This document shows, in pieces, positions 26,201-38,379 of a DNA stretch of 64,000 nt. The notes under the pieces are model-generated. The model worked only from the letters and a program-made list of their open reading frames with translations, had not been told where the DNA came from and made no database searches. The translations under genes and the position numbers were made by a program. Position 1 is the first letter of the stretch, and the number at the start of each line of letters is the position of its first letter. The DNA is from Himantopus leucocephalus (lineage: Eukaryota; Chordata; Aves; Charadriiformes; Recurvirostridae): positions 76,929,772 to 76,993,771 of the forward strand of contig RSEF01000002.1 in NCBI GenBank assembly GCA_003993805.1, in the 5' to 3' direction.

Positions 26201-28289
26201 ACAAGCTTTCTAAAGAGGGGGCATCCTCACTCTTTATCCTAAGAAAAGCCACTTAAAAAACAAATAATGAAGAAAAGAAATATGGCCCAACATAAGGGAA
26301 AATACAAATCTAGTTGCTTTTTTGACTTTTGTAAACCTTCAGTTGGTTTAAAATGAGTTCTTAAATAGGTTTCCCCATTCAATTTTCAATGGCGAGCTGA
26401 GAAGAAACACAAAGTAAAACGCCAATAACTACCATACCTGTTCTGTAAAGCAGAGTACTGCTGACCACTCTGGAAGAAGTACCGAAACATGAAATAAGCA
26501 AACAACAGAAATTCAGGATTTAAGGATATTAAACTGACTGGTAAGTTTAAATCCTAAAGGAAAACTACAAACATCATGAAGGCATGGAACTTCAGAAGAC
26601 GAGTAACAATCAGGTGTCACTTTACAGATTTCACCAGTGGAAAAATTAGCAGTTGAAATGTTTTAGAAGTCAGAAACTCCTTTTTAAAACAAGATAGCAA
26701 GTTGGTTCCAGTGACTGAAAATCCAGTGAAGTTAAAGTTTTCAGTGTTACTTTGCCACAGACACTGAACTTAAAAGACTCTCTTAGAGGAAGACAGACTC
26801 AAGGTCAATGCAAGTGCCATGCTCATCTAGCAAAGGGAATCTAAGCTGTCAAGAAGGGAGGAAAGAAAAAAAGCCTATTTGTCATTGCTGAGAAAGTCTA
26901 ACTTACAAGCAAGCACGCAAGTCTTCAGGTATCAAATATTTATTTGTTCTCACTCATATATACATGACAGAATACAATTTTTAAAAACTCTGAGGCAGAA
27001 ACAGCAGGAATGACCAAAGCATCACCCATGTTCAAATCACAGTATGCCTCAGATGTTGTCGTTTACTTTTTAAAAAACAAACCAACCTGAAACCAGTAGG
27101 TGAGGTACTCTTATCACACTAACATCGCAGCACTAAATGCTTTCCAAATGAACAGATTTATGAAGCGCCCTTTTTTAAACAAGCAATAAATACTCAGATT
27201 CCAGAACCTAGGTGATGGCCTTTTCACCTTACGCTACACAAACTTGTGCTTCTACTAAATAAATCTAATAATTTGTTTTCAGTAGAAAACCCAAAGAATC
27301 CCCCAAGTACAACACACTACGACAGAGTCAGTGAAGGGACACTGCAAATGACCCGAAGAAGGACGACAAAGCAAAAAGTTTCCTACACATTTGTACTCAA
27401 AACTATTACAAAATGATGAAAAACACTATTGCAACCTTTTCTGTGCTTTATCTTCCCAACAATATAAATTCAGACAGACAATCTACATAAACCAAGATTT
27501 AAAAGCATCCAAAAAGCAGCACTGTGAAAATAACTGACATTTATTAACCCCTCTGGAGATCTTCAGTGCCCTAGAATTTCCACAGCCTTCAACACTGCAT
27601 TAATAATACAAAGTCCATTCCTGCAAGCCTGCCAGAAAAGACTGGGAAGTGAATAAGCTAAACAATGCTGAAATTCCAAGTGATATTAAGAATCTATGCA
27701 TGTTTATTTAAATAATAAAAGAAGACTTGTCAATTTAAACAAGAAGTGCCCACGAACCTCACGTTTTGGGGGGGGGGACTCTTCAAAACACCGCTAAGCT
27801 AGTTATAATGAAAAGATGAACAAACATAAAAAAGGGGGTAATTTCACCGTCACACAGAAAAAACAAAGCCTCATTTGTCTTGCCCTGTCATATCCGGCAT
27901 GTTGATTCAAGCCAATATTAACACTGACAAACATGTTAACCTACAGGACAACGTTACATGCCAAAATCAGTTTCAATTTGGGAAGATGTGCAAGTTTTGC
28001 GATGGAGAGGGCAAAGGAGAAAAAAGAAAAGATTTGGAGTATTAAATGATATAATACAATACCCTTCTCTTTATAATATTCCAATCAGTCATGAAGGGCG
28101 TACTACAGATTTTAGTTTCAGGGCAGCCAGTTTTGCTTTCACAATCGCCATACTCGCAATTTTCCTCGGTATCTCAGAGGTCCTGCTTTCCTTAACCCAA
28201 GGTACATCTTCATGGCTATCTATCTTGACAGAGTGAAAGCAAAATAATCACAGCACTCAGCGATGCCATTAACATTTCTAAGTCACAAG

Positions 28290-28565
28290 GGATTAAAAGG
28301 CCGGACCCGAGGCAGATGCTGCGTGAGCCCTCGGCAGAGGAGCTGAGCGCCCGTCGCAGCCTGGGCTGCAGCTGCGAGGGATTGACACCGCTAACTGCAG
28401 AACCCAGCTCAGGAGAAACTCCGGGCACAGTTCCGGCATCCGAAATAAATTAAAGTAAACAGTGTTGCTCTCTCTCATCCACCCTGTTAGCAGCCTCTCG
28501 GTTGAGCTGGAGACCACACACCCAGACCACACAGCACCAGCTGAACTCCCTCGCACGCAACATCT
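28290..28565. other. GC-rich block inside EXOC2 intron
   Basis: A stretch of about 275 bp, clearly richer in G+C and CpG than its surroundings (for example GGCCGGACCCGAGG, GAGCGCCCGTCGCAGC). It is followed on the right by a TG run. It could be an internal regulatory element, an alternative first exon or a chance composition patch. No splice-supported exon or recognisable protein is visible. Confidence 0.3.
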
Positions 28566-31500
28566 AGAAGCTGTCACTCTGCTGAGGTATGAGGAGGGAA
28601 AAGGGGGGCAGGAGTGCGAGTGTGTGTGTGTTTAGAAAAGCTGCTTGCTCTCTCCTCCTATCATTACAGCTGGTTATGTTTTGTGTGGTTGGGAAGGAGG
28701 GAAAGAAGGGAGGGATAAAAAAAAAAAGACAGACCTATAAACCTCACTAAGAAAACATATTGGTCTTGGCCTTTTGTAGTAATGATTTGCACTCCTCCTA
28801 AACTAGTTTAGTAGCTGATGAAGGGCTAACAAAGCATCCATTTAACATCAATTAACCTTCTATCTATCACATGTCAAAGAAAATCATCTCATCTAGTATA
28901 AATCCATTTCCTTGTACATATTAAATGACAGCATCTTATCAGTTATGATGCACAGCATAGCTATATGTTGATGTACTTTTGCATCAGGAATTTTGACAAG
29001 TTATTTATTTGGGGAGGTGAGAGATTCCCCACAAAGAACAATTAACAGCACAAATGCCGTTACAACATCAAAACGTCAAATTTTTCCACAAACATTCCGC
29101 TGTAAAATGAAGCTTTGTTCATTAGTATCTTACACCATAAACAACCTGAAGGAAATTAATGAGCTGACATATAACACTGAGTTTGTGACTCATCAGCAAG
29201 AAGTAAAAATAGCAACCCTCTAAAAATAGATTAAGAAGAATATTAATCTATAATACAGATGAATAGAGACTTTTAAAATGGGGAGGGAGGGGGGGAATTC
29301 TTTGTTTCTTTTAGTTCAGAAAATCATTTCATCTGCAAATTACATCGCCTGTTCAAACAGAAAAAGCTGAATAAAACATTTCAAGAATTTTAAAATCTAT
29401 TTCAGTCAGTCTACTTTAAAAAAAAAAAGATTCCCTTCCCTCTACCCTGCCACCACAAACACACATACCTCCTCCATCAAACTCACCAGCACACAAATTT
29501 AATTTAATCCACATACACCGACTGAACTGTCCAGAACCACAGTCACATTTTCACCTCAGCTCAAAATCTATTTACCTAAGTGACAATGACAATCTCCAAG
29601 TGCCACTATTAAACAAAACCATCAATACTACAATAATCCAAATGTCAATATTAGCCCTATAAACTTGGATTAGGACATTTTTGTTGGGGAAAAACTTAAG
29701 AAAAAAATCCCTAAAAATATCTCACTTTATCAAATACATTTTCAAAAAAGTTAGCTTTAAAGTTCCATAATTTCACATTGAAAATAAATTATTCCCCCAA
29801 TTTATTAATTAGGTCTACGTGCTGGTTTACTGCAGTTCTGGAATGAACACTTTTGCTAGTATATTCAATGTTACAGCACCTATTCGTTACCAAGACTGAA
29901 GTCAAACCAATTTAAGTTTTCTGAAAGTCTGTTCCGGTCATACTGAATTGGTTAGAAAAGGGCGATAGCGTAGAAGAAAATGTAATTTAAGAAAGTCTGA
30001 ACACAGATGTTTCTCCCCAAATTTTCCGCTATTTTCATTATAAATTGCACTACAACTCCACAGAAATTAAGTCATCTACTTGGTTAAAAGCTTCTGTATT
30101 TATTATGTGACACATCACTATAAGCTAGCAACGTTGTGAAGAAAAGCCTTAAACATCTATATATAAACATATATATAGAAAAAAGTCAACTCAGCTTTAC
30201 ACAAAACCATACCACAGATGGCCATAAATCTCCCATTAATTTCTAAATTCTCACAAAGCACATGCTTTCCTCCAGCTGCTTCTACCTCCAACATGCAGCA
30301 AAGTTCACTTCATCTAGAAGTCATTCTTGTTACTGTCCTCCAGTTAAACCATTCATACCTCTTCTGTTCTAAAGTTATTCATAATTTTCTACACGTTATT
30401 TTAGTTATTAGGAAAACAGTACAGAATCTTAATACCCTCATCATCCCTTTATCTTATATTCTTCACAGGCAGAAATTCAAAAACAATACTTCAAGCATCA
30501 AAAACTTTCAAATATGTTTATGCAAATGCATTCTGAAAGATCCAGAAGTTCAGAAAAATAAACTAAATAAATCCCAATGGGATAGGATTTTTTTTTCCAG
30601 AGAAAAGAAACAAGACACCACAGATTTTTTCTAAGCCCTGTAACTATATACAATATTCTTTATAAAAACACTATATAACCACTGTAATTACACAGTTCAC
30701 ATGGTTGAAGTTTTAACTTGGGTGCTTGTAGGTAGGACAGCAACACCAAATTTAACATTTGCCCTGTGACTTTTTTGGCATTTCCTTTTGTTTCAAAAAT
30801 ACTTAAAAGATGAGACATGCAGTTGTGTTGCTGAGATTCCTGTATTTTTCATGTTCTCTCCCGAACACCTCTTTCTGGCCCCTGCTCAGGGAAGTACTCA
30901 AGCCATACGCTATAGCATCTTTCTCTATTCACATGGCCAAACACACGCTCAAGTATTTCACTGAGCGCCTGCACGCACAGGTATTTTTCTGACATATTTC
31001 AGCCTGCCTCTGCCTTACATACTCCCAATCTTCATTTCCACTCATCCACCTAAAATCCCATCTGCTGTACGGAACTATCATGCTTTCAGAGTAGTAAAAT
31101 TGTCTTGTGAGAAACAGAAGTTCCCCTGCCTTCTATGCTGATGAAAAGGAAACATGGGAAAAACCCATCAGGTGTATACATAGCTCCTTAACTTTTTGCC
31201 AAAAATCTAATGTTCACTTTTCCAGCAAGAAGCAAGTTACACATGTTAAAACCACAGTGAGATTCGAGGCGTCACAAGACTCACAGCATTCTTAAATAAA
31301 AAAATTCAAGTCATTGCTTTTTTAATTGAGACCTTTTAGGATTATCTCAAAGGATCTGTTTAGTTTGTCCTCAGTACAAAACTGGGCACCTAAAAAGGAA
31401 CTTTTGCTCAGCATAGCACTAAATCTTTAACTACTACAGGCTTTTTGATGAACTTCCAAATACAGGGTACATTGCTTTCAAGTTATCCACAAAGTGAAGG

Positions 31501-34500
31501 AAAAAATACAAGTCTAAATATACCTAAAAATCACTGGTTTATATCGTAATCTGATCCATAGACACTTCTACACTGCCCGAGTCCCCACTGGCTTCTGCAC
31601 AATACAGCCTAAGGTCTGCCTTTGAGAATTTAACGGAAAATCGGGAAATCTGTAGTTGCCTTAAGGTCAAGAGAAAACCAGACCCATTAAGGGCTTGGTG
31701 TCTCAGAAATCTTGTTTTCCTTAAAAACAAACTAAATAAAATCAGAAAGAAAAAAGGCTTTCACACCCATCATTGAGTGCAGTCACAGTATTTTCTACTG
31801 AAAATGCTGAACATACTGTCAGCAGATTAATTAACAACAACTGTTGTCAAAAAAGGCTACACAGTCCAATTTCCTTTTGAAGAAAAAGCACTAAGTACTT
31901 TCACAATAATATAAGAAGTACAATTACAAACAATTTCTCCATAGGAGGGAGGGGAGATGTTTGACTTTGTGTTGTTTAAAATATTAAATACTTAGCTTAC
32001 CTTTCCCTAAGCAAAGCATGTAACATACCAATCACACAATTAATCCTTATTTCCAGGCATTTCTCTCATTATTCAGTTTCTAGGAAAACAGCTTCAGGTT
32101 CCTTCACCCCTCCCCGGAGTTCACAAAAATGAGTTCTCCCTCCCGCCCTTCCCTCCTCCTCTAACTTTTGGCATCGGGAGAACAATCCAACTGCTTTTGA
32201 ACTGAAATACCAACAGGAATTCCAGAAAATAATTTTCAGGTTGAGGTACAAAAATCTTAATCAGCTTTATTTTTAAATTGATACTTTGCAGGCTGTAAAC
32301 ACAGACCTTTGCTTTCAAGTTCAGCACAAAAGATGAAACAGAATCTGATGTGACTGCTCTATGCACGTGCCGTCTAATCATCCCTCATCCTACAAGCACC
32401 TTTACAAACAAGATTTCCCCCATTACCAAGCACCATATTTCTCCCCTGGGAAAAGTAATTTGAAAGACAATGTTGCACAGCACAGATTTACAGAATGTAG
32501 GTGGTCCAAGACAGAAGGTCAAACTTAAGCTGAAGAGCTAATGTCTGACTTCTGCTAAAAGAGATATTGTTAGCTGTTTTCAGATTTTGAACTTTCAGTG
32601 TAATTTTAAGTACAGCAGCAGATTCCACTCTTACTGAAAAACTCACATAGAAAATAAATTCACTGTAACATGTACAGTGGTCCGAGTATTATTTTCCAGT
32701 CCTTCATTGTAAAATGAAGTACTACTGATTTCTCCTGTGGAAGATTTTCTGTGCCTGCTTGCATAACTACATAGTGATGTACAGCTATTTAAAATACATT
32801 CAGGTAATGTTCATCTGTGTTTCACAGGCTGTTTTGTCCTGGAGTACAGAACTGTAACTGTAGATTATTTCATGGATACTTTCAATAGCTGTCAGAATCT
32901 GTGTTTTTAAGAACACCTTCTATACTCAGTCTTCTGTTACTATCCTATTGAGATATCACTTTTTTCTTTTCTCCCCCCCCTTTTTTTTTTTTAAGTGAAG
33001 TAGGAAAGCAGAAAAGCACAAAATAAACAGAATTAAAATAACTCAAAATTGATGTTTAGTTTCAAGTACAGTGCTTAAGACCTACTGGATTTACAGCTAA
33101 ACATATCAGCACATTGAAAGAAATTGATTAAGTATGGTTTAACATAACGTATCTCAAAGTTTTCATCACTAAAAGAGGTCACTGGCCTCTGCCTTTCTAG
33201 TCAACCCACTTATGCTTTAGTCCACCTTCACTGTGAGGAGTAGCATAATAAAGAACTGACTGTATCAGTGGATGCAGTTTCTTTTTAATAGGACCTCAGG
33301 AAAACAATTGGAGGATTACATATTTTAACATCTTTATTGTCTGTTTTTGCCTCAAATGCTCTCAATACCTAGCAAAAAAATCTCTGCTCATATTCACAAG
33401 AAATCCTATGACTCAAAAAAAAAATCTGAACACTACAGATTCAAAATACTTAGTGAACAGTACCTTTTGAACTGAAAATGAAACTGTTTCTCCACACAAT
33501 ATCCACTGCTCAAAGGGCAAGGTGTTAAATGTCTGACTTTGAAGGCTTTTCTTTTTAACTTCTTTTGAGTTCATGACTTAGAACTTTAAGGGATTTTCAA
33601 ATTAATTCTAAAAATGTCCATTAACCTAGACTGGGCACTAATATCTGACAAAGCAATTGCAGCATTAAAAATCCCCCACCCTATCAAGTCTGTAAAAATA
33701 TTGTAATCTACTGAATGAATGCCATGAAAACACAAGACAACTTTACATTTTGTTTAAAAACAAACAGCACAAGTTTGATTGGTAACGTGTTTTTAATTAA
33801 TTAGTTTCATCTCTGACACACACTAGAAAAAGTTCAGTTTTCCATACACAAATCCCCCTTACCATTACAATGTAAATTCATGGTATTTTCAGTGAGGCAA
33901 GACATACCAGTATAATGAAAATCACTGCATCCTATTTTAAATGATGTTTAAAACAACAGAAATCCCATCTAAGTAAAAACATTGCTCTCTGAGGGTAGGC
34001 ATAAATCTCAAAAACTGTAAACTAAGCTGTCCATGGGAAAGAAATCAGCAGCAGGACATGCCTTTTGCTCCTTCTTGCTGGGTCAGTGCAAGCTATGATA
34101 GATATTATAGAAATAGGGAACGGAGAATTACAGAGATTTTCTTCTTCAGGTGTGCAAAAGGTAAAGCAAGAAAACAGACCTGTTTTCCTAAGTCACAAGT
34201 TTGTTTATTTGTAGTTTACATTGAAAAAACCAAACAAATAGAAGTCCTTTAACTGTTTTGACAACTTTACCAAAAGCAAAAACAAAACAAAAGTTTACAG
34301 TAATGAAATGCATACAAATCACTAAAGGAGAAAAGAGACTGTTTACTTATTTTAAGAATTACCAGAAAGCCTGAAAAGTTGAAGTGAGATTACTATTTTA
34401 AACTAAAGTTTTAAGACTGAATATTTGTAGTTTAGATTTAATCTGATGTTCTGTCAGAGCTAAAATGGCTTAATACTTCACTGGCTTTCAATTCAAAGCT

Positions 34501-35079
34501 TTCAAGTGTATGGCTAGAAGCTGTTAATCCACAATGAGCAAGCAAACTGCAGGAAACAGAAAAAGTGGGGGGCGGGGCAGAGAAGGAAAAACTGGCAGTG
34601 TAGAAGGAACACTATTTTGAAAACCAGTAAAGCTGGACAGAATGGGAAACTCCATTTTGGAAATAGGATCATCCCCATTTTCAGACACCCACTCCTCTTG
34701 ATAAGAGATCCTTTTCAGGTTCCTAATTAAGATATTGAAGGGGCAAGGAAGAAAGATGTTTGATCACCCAGCTCGTGACCCTCCTGGACTGCAATGCAGT
34801 CCAAGTGAGGGAGAAATGTAGAACTGGGTAGAGAGTACAAAAAAAACCAAAAATTAAGTCACGGAGTAAGTGTAACACTTCCAGTCAGATATCAATGGAA
34901 GCAATCGCCTCTCAACCAGTATATGCTATTTTGATTTGTTCCACATTCCTTACTATGGTGCTTTCTTACGGTACTTGCCTAAGTACACAGTCATTTTTGG
35001 GGAGTTATTTCTGAAGCTTTACAGTACCGCTGAATAGAACGTTATAAAAATCAGACCTGCAGATAACCAGCTCTTCAGA

Positions 35080-36130
35080 GCTCAGACCTCGCCTCTCCCC
35101 TGCTTATTTCCTCTGCTCCCCCTCCCAGCTCACCCACACGCAAACACTTCATTGAGCTGAACGATTTAAGACAGTCCCAGACCAGCGTCGTTTCATCGTA
35201 TAACCAAGCGGGCCCAGGAGCTCTGGACAGGCCGCTGTCAGCAACAAGACACAAAGGCAAAAGCCACCGAACGGCAGCCCCGCCCGCTGCCTCGCAGGGA
35301 CCAGTCCCACCAGCTCTGAGAAGGGCTCCCTCACAAGCACTCCCCGGCCCGGGCAGCCACCGCTGCCCAGCAAACACCCACCCGCCGGCAGGACACCGTG
35401 TGCCCCCCAAACCCACCCCTCGGCGGGGGACGGGAGGAACTCGCAGGCGACGGGGATCCCCCTTGCCCCGCCGGCGGTGCCCCGGTTCCTGTCAGGGGGC
35501 TGAGGGAAAGCAAGCCGGGAAGTCACCACCTCCTTCCCTCGCCAGGCAGCCCGGCGGGACCCGGCGAGCAGCCACCGGCCTCGGGGAAAACACGGGTGGC
35601 CGCCCGCCCCCGCTCCCGCGGTGAGGCCAGCAGGTGCCTCCAGCGAGGCTGAGGAGGAGCCGCCACCGCGCCCCAACGTCCGTTAACGACACTTCCATCC
35701 CCGCTTCTCCCCCCTCCCCCTCCCCGGGGCTGAGGCGGGGCCTGGGACGCGACACTCGACCCCGCCCGGCGGGCGAGAGCCTCGACACCCCCGCCCCGGG
35801 GAGCGGAGGAGGAAGAAGGGGGGAGGCCGAAGGAGCCGGAGCTACCCCGCTGAGAGCCCGGCGGAGGAAGAGCGGGGCGGGAGGCCAGAGACTGTCACTC
35901 ACCGGCCACCGCCACCACCGCCGCCGCGTTCGTATCCGGCACCGGGGGCAGCTCCGCTCCCAGCAGCGCCTCCGCGTCCGGCGGGCACAGGCACCTCCAG
36001 CCGCTGCCCGAGAAAATCGATTGAGCGCAGAGCGATCGAGCGGGGGCCCCGAGCCCCGCCCTCTTACAGGCGCCGCCTCGCGCACCCTCCCTCCATCTTA
36101 GCCCTGAGGCGACGGTGGTGGGCGTGGCGG
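35080..36130. promoter_or_regulatory. EXOC2: CpG-island promoter of EXOC2
   Basis: The only long stretch in the window that is both strongly GC-rich and dense in CpG. It contains GGGCGG-type SP1 boxes (for example near 35,873-35,880 and, on the other strand, 36,053-36,060) and no TATA box. Near the right edge, the minus strand reads CTAAGATGGAGG (36,089-36,100), a YY1-like AAGATGG element. In TATA-less promoters such elements usually lie just downstream of the start site, so I infer transcription starts near 36,100-36,115, going left. The long open frames on both strands here follow from GC-rich, stop-poor composition and are not called as genes. A divergent transcript to the right is possible but nothing supports it directly. 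Confidence 0.85.
35903..36105 (-). other. EXOC2: EXOC2 exon 1 (5' UTR, predicted)
   Basis: Within the CpG island the minus strand has an excellent splice donor, GGCCG|GTGAGT, with the exon ending at 35,903. The sequence before it is a GGC/GGT-rich 5' UTR-like stretch that includes a run of alanine/valine-type codons but no convincing initiator. In vertebrates EXOC2 exon 1 is noncoding and the ATG is in exon 2, which fits. The right-hand end is approximate and is set by the YY1-like element. A ten-codon upstream reading frame (36,096 down to 36,064, starting MEGG and ending TAA) would be included if transcription starts to the right of 36,096. Confidence 0.6.
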
Positions 36131-37542
36131 GAGCTCTGCTGGTGGGAAAGGAGCTAGGGAGGAAGAAAATTGTCATAACGATAGTAGCGACGGCAAGGAG
36201 GACAACGACAGTAATAATAAATAATGATAGTAAACCCGGTGGTTTACAACTGTAAAAAACCGGCGCGGTGGTGTGAGGCGAGGGTCTGTCTTTTCCAACA
36301 AAAAAGTAGAAATGTTTCTTACCAGACTTGCTCTCTGGCTGGGGATGAGGGCTCTGAACACCAGCTCTTTGTCCTTTTGGAACGGGCCAGAACATCTCCC
36401 TTGTCCCTTTTTGCTGGGATTGTTCAAAATATTCAGTTGCGGAAGCTAAGTCCTGACAAAATCTTGGTGGGAAGGAGAGGAAAAGCAGGGAGAAAACACG
36501 GAAGAATTGGTTGCTCAACTTTTGCCAAACCAGACCTAAACCAAGACGTTAGCGGGAAAACAAATTACCTTTCATAAAACCTCAAAGAACTTAAGCACTG
36601 TGAAAAGCATTATGGCCAACAAATTTTCCTCACTTTTTTTCCAGAGGGTAAAGCAGCCCAAGTTAAATTAGTAGGTTGTAATATCTCGTCACATGAATAA
36701 AGAGGGCTTTTCTGACTCTTTCCTCTGGGTTCTGTAAAACGTTGCACAGCATCTCTCTGGGGGAAAATGAAAGCGTCTGGTACCTATCTTTTCTCTAATT
36801 ATCTCCGCAGTTGTTACTAGTAACTCTGCAGTTTTCTGCTAATACTGAATGCAGAAAGAGAGCTCTTCTATCCACCAAGAAGAGTGAAGTTGGCATCACA
36901 TTGAAAAAAAAAAAAAAGTGTATCTATTTGCCACCCATTTCACAATTATGTTTTTCTTCCATGACAGGTTGTTAGCATTTTCTCATTAAACGCCTGTCGT
37001 CGGACGTGCCAAATAAAACCCCCACCTTGAAAGGTTTGGTTGATACGGAAGGCCCCACCCAGCACACTCCATACCGGGTCCCAGCCCTGCCCGGTGCCCT
37101 CTGGGAGTGGGTACCTGTGCCCAAAAAACCCCTTGACTTTAGTGGGGGTCTGTAAACGCAGCTGTGTCCCCAGAAGATTTTGCAATAAACAACCGTGAAT
37201 TTAGATTTAGTTCAGTGGCAAACTGCAGTACCGGACTGAAGTTTTGTTGCAGAGTTGGCTGCATCTTCACCTCTGTTGTAAATGCAAATACACTAAAGAG
37301 GTGAAACATTAAGAATAGGAAGGCTGAACTTGAGAAGAGACAACCCCCCCGGTGTTAGGGGAAGTGAGAAAAAGTGCGAGGCCTTTTGCTGAAAATGTCA
37401 CCTATCCCCCCACTTTTAGAGGTTTTTAACCTGCTGTTTCTGAACAGCTTCTCAGCAGTGTTTTTATCCAGGCCTTGGTCCTGGGGAACCTGTCAGAACA
37501 GCACAACCAGGCTAAACTCTGCAACAACAGAGTTGTTGGAAT

Positions 37543-37724
37543 TATTGGAATAGGCTGCCCAGGGAGGTGGTGGATTCACCATCCCTGGAGGTGTTTAAAA
37601 AAAGGGTAGACGTGGTACTTGGGGATATGGTCTAGATGTGGTTTTGCCAGGTTAGGTTAATGGTTGGACTAGATGATCTGAAAGGTCCCTTCCAACCTTA
37701 ACGATTCTATGATTCTATGATTCT
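37543..37724 (+). mobile_element. CR1 3' end with ATTCTATG tail
   Basis: Reads AATAGGCTGCCCAGGGAGG, then TGGTGGATTCACCATCCCTG, GAGGTGTTTAAAAAAAGGGT, ... GGTTGGACTAGATGATCTGA, and ends CCTTCCAACCTTAACGATTC plus repeated TATGATTC. This is the classical avian CR1 3' terminus in plus orientation. It is well preserved and relatively young compared with the other copies here. Confidence 0.97.
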
Positions 37725-38054
37725 AATAGAAGCCTTATAAATGGCATATGTACATTCCTCACAGGCATCCACATAGGCAAATCTTCCAATTGCCAAGAGC
37801 AGCATCCAGGACTCTTGTGATCTGCAGGGGCCCTGGATGATATTGTCAATGAAGAACTTCCCGTGTGTGGCACTGTGTTGGATCTACTGTGGGTGGTTTT
37901 CCCAGCTGATGTGTGGTGACCATGTGGTAACTATCACCTATCCCTTCGGTGACTCCAGAACAAAGCTGACAGTGACTGACTATAGATTTGACTCACTGGA
38001 GAAAAGAAACACTGCCCCACACATCTCTTTAGAACAAAAGGAGGAAAACTAGTG

Positions 38055-38160
38055 CTGTTATTATATATATCTCTCATATATATAGCTTATAATGTATATA
38101 CCATAATATAGAGTATATATGTGCTGTCATATATAATGCTGCTAATATAAATATATTACT
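38055..38160. repeat. TA-rich low-complexity tract
   Basis: Repeated TATATA segments (TATTATATATATCTC, ATATATATAGC, GTATATACC, GAGTATATATG). An imperfect AT-dinucleotide region just right of the young CR1. Confidence 0.85.
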
Positions 38161-38379
38161 CCATGCAACTCCAGATGCCGTTAAAGAGATTAATCTATGC
38201 TGTTAAAACTGAGGAAAGAAATGACAAGTTGTAATATAATGACCTGGTAAATAGTAAGTATTATACCTCATAGAGGTCACAAGAGTAATTGCTCATTCAT
38301 GCCTTTTGCTAATCCATTTATGCAGATTTGACAGTGATCTGTAAACATTACATCTCTCTACAAAGTTGGGTAAACAGAT

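Larger units (their letters stand above)
21292..35902 (-). other. EXOC2: EXOC2 introns 1 and 2, with the start-codon exon unaccounted for
   Basis: Sequence between the noncoding first exon and the IPT exon. It should contain the exon encoding residues 1-40, including the start codon. I looked on the minus strand for the conserved blocks around Pro-Trp-Thr (residues 20-22) and Arg-Gly-Glu-Asn (27-30) and did not find them. Present instead are a gapped CR1 (21,991-22,174), a 27-bp tandem duplication, an exon-like segment (24,620-24,723), a trinucleotide microsatellite (25,697-25,730), an A25 tract followed by a single N (26,175-26,200) and a GC-rich block (28,290-28,565). The remaining subregions are plain AT-rich intron with nothing I can assign. 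Confidence 0.75.
1..36105 (-). other. EXOC2: EXOC2 (Sec5) gene span, 5' part; continues beyond the left edge
   Basis: Minus-strand gene for the exocyst subunit Sec5, part of the octameric complex that tethers secretory vesicles to the plasma membrane and is an effector of RalA/RalB. The span is defined by a CpG-island promoter on the right and four in-phase coding exons that match the N-terminal ~220 residues of vertebrate EXOC2 in order. I compared these by recall of the family, without a database search. The next exon (family residues from about 222, beginning AIHQKLEADG in human) is not visible in 1-5,856, so the gene continues leftward. Introns are large, as in other vertebrates. The exon with the start codon was not located. 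Confidence 0.93.

Noticed and set aside
26438..26469. Possible 32-bp microexon with AG and GT borders on the minus strand
   Set aside because: Too short and without phase or coding support. Chance GT/AG pairs are common.
27958..28236. 92-codon plus-strand frame with a hydrophobic C-terminal half
   Set aside because: Antisense within the EXOC2 intron, no family recognised and no exon signals. The hydrophobic stretch alone is weak evidence for a membrane protein.
35149..36518. Several 100-200-codon open frames on both strands in and beside the CpG island
   Set aside because: Rich in Arg, Gly, Pro and Ala as expected from stop-poor GC-rich DNA. They overlap each other on both strands and cross the predicted exon 1 donor.
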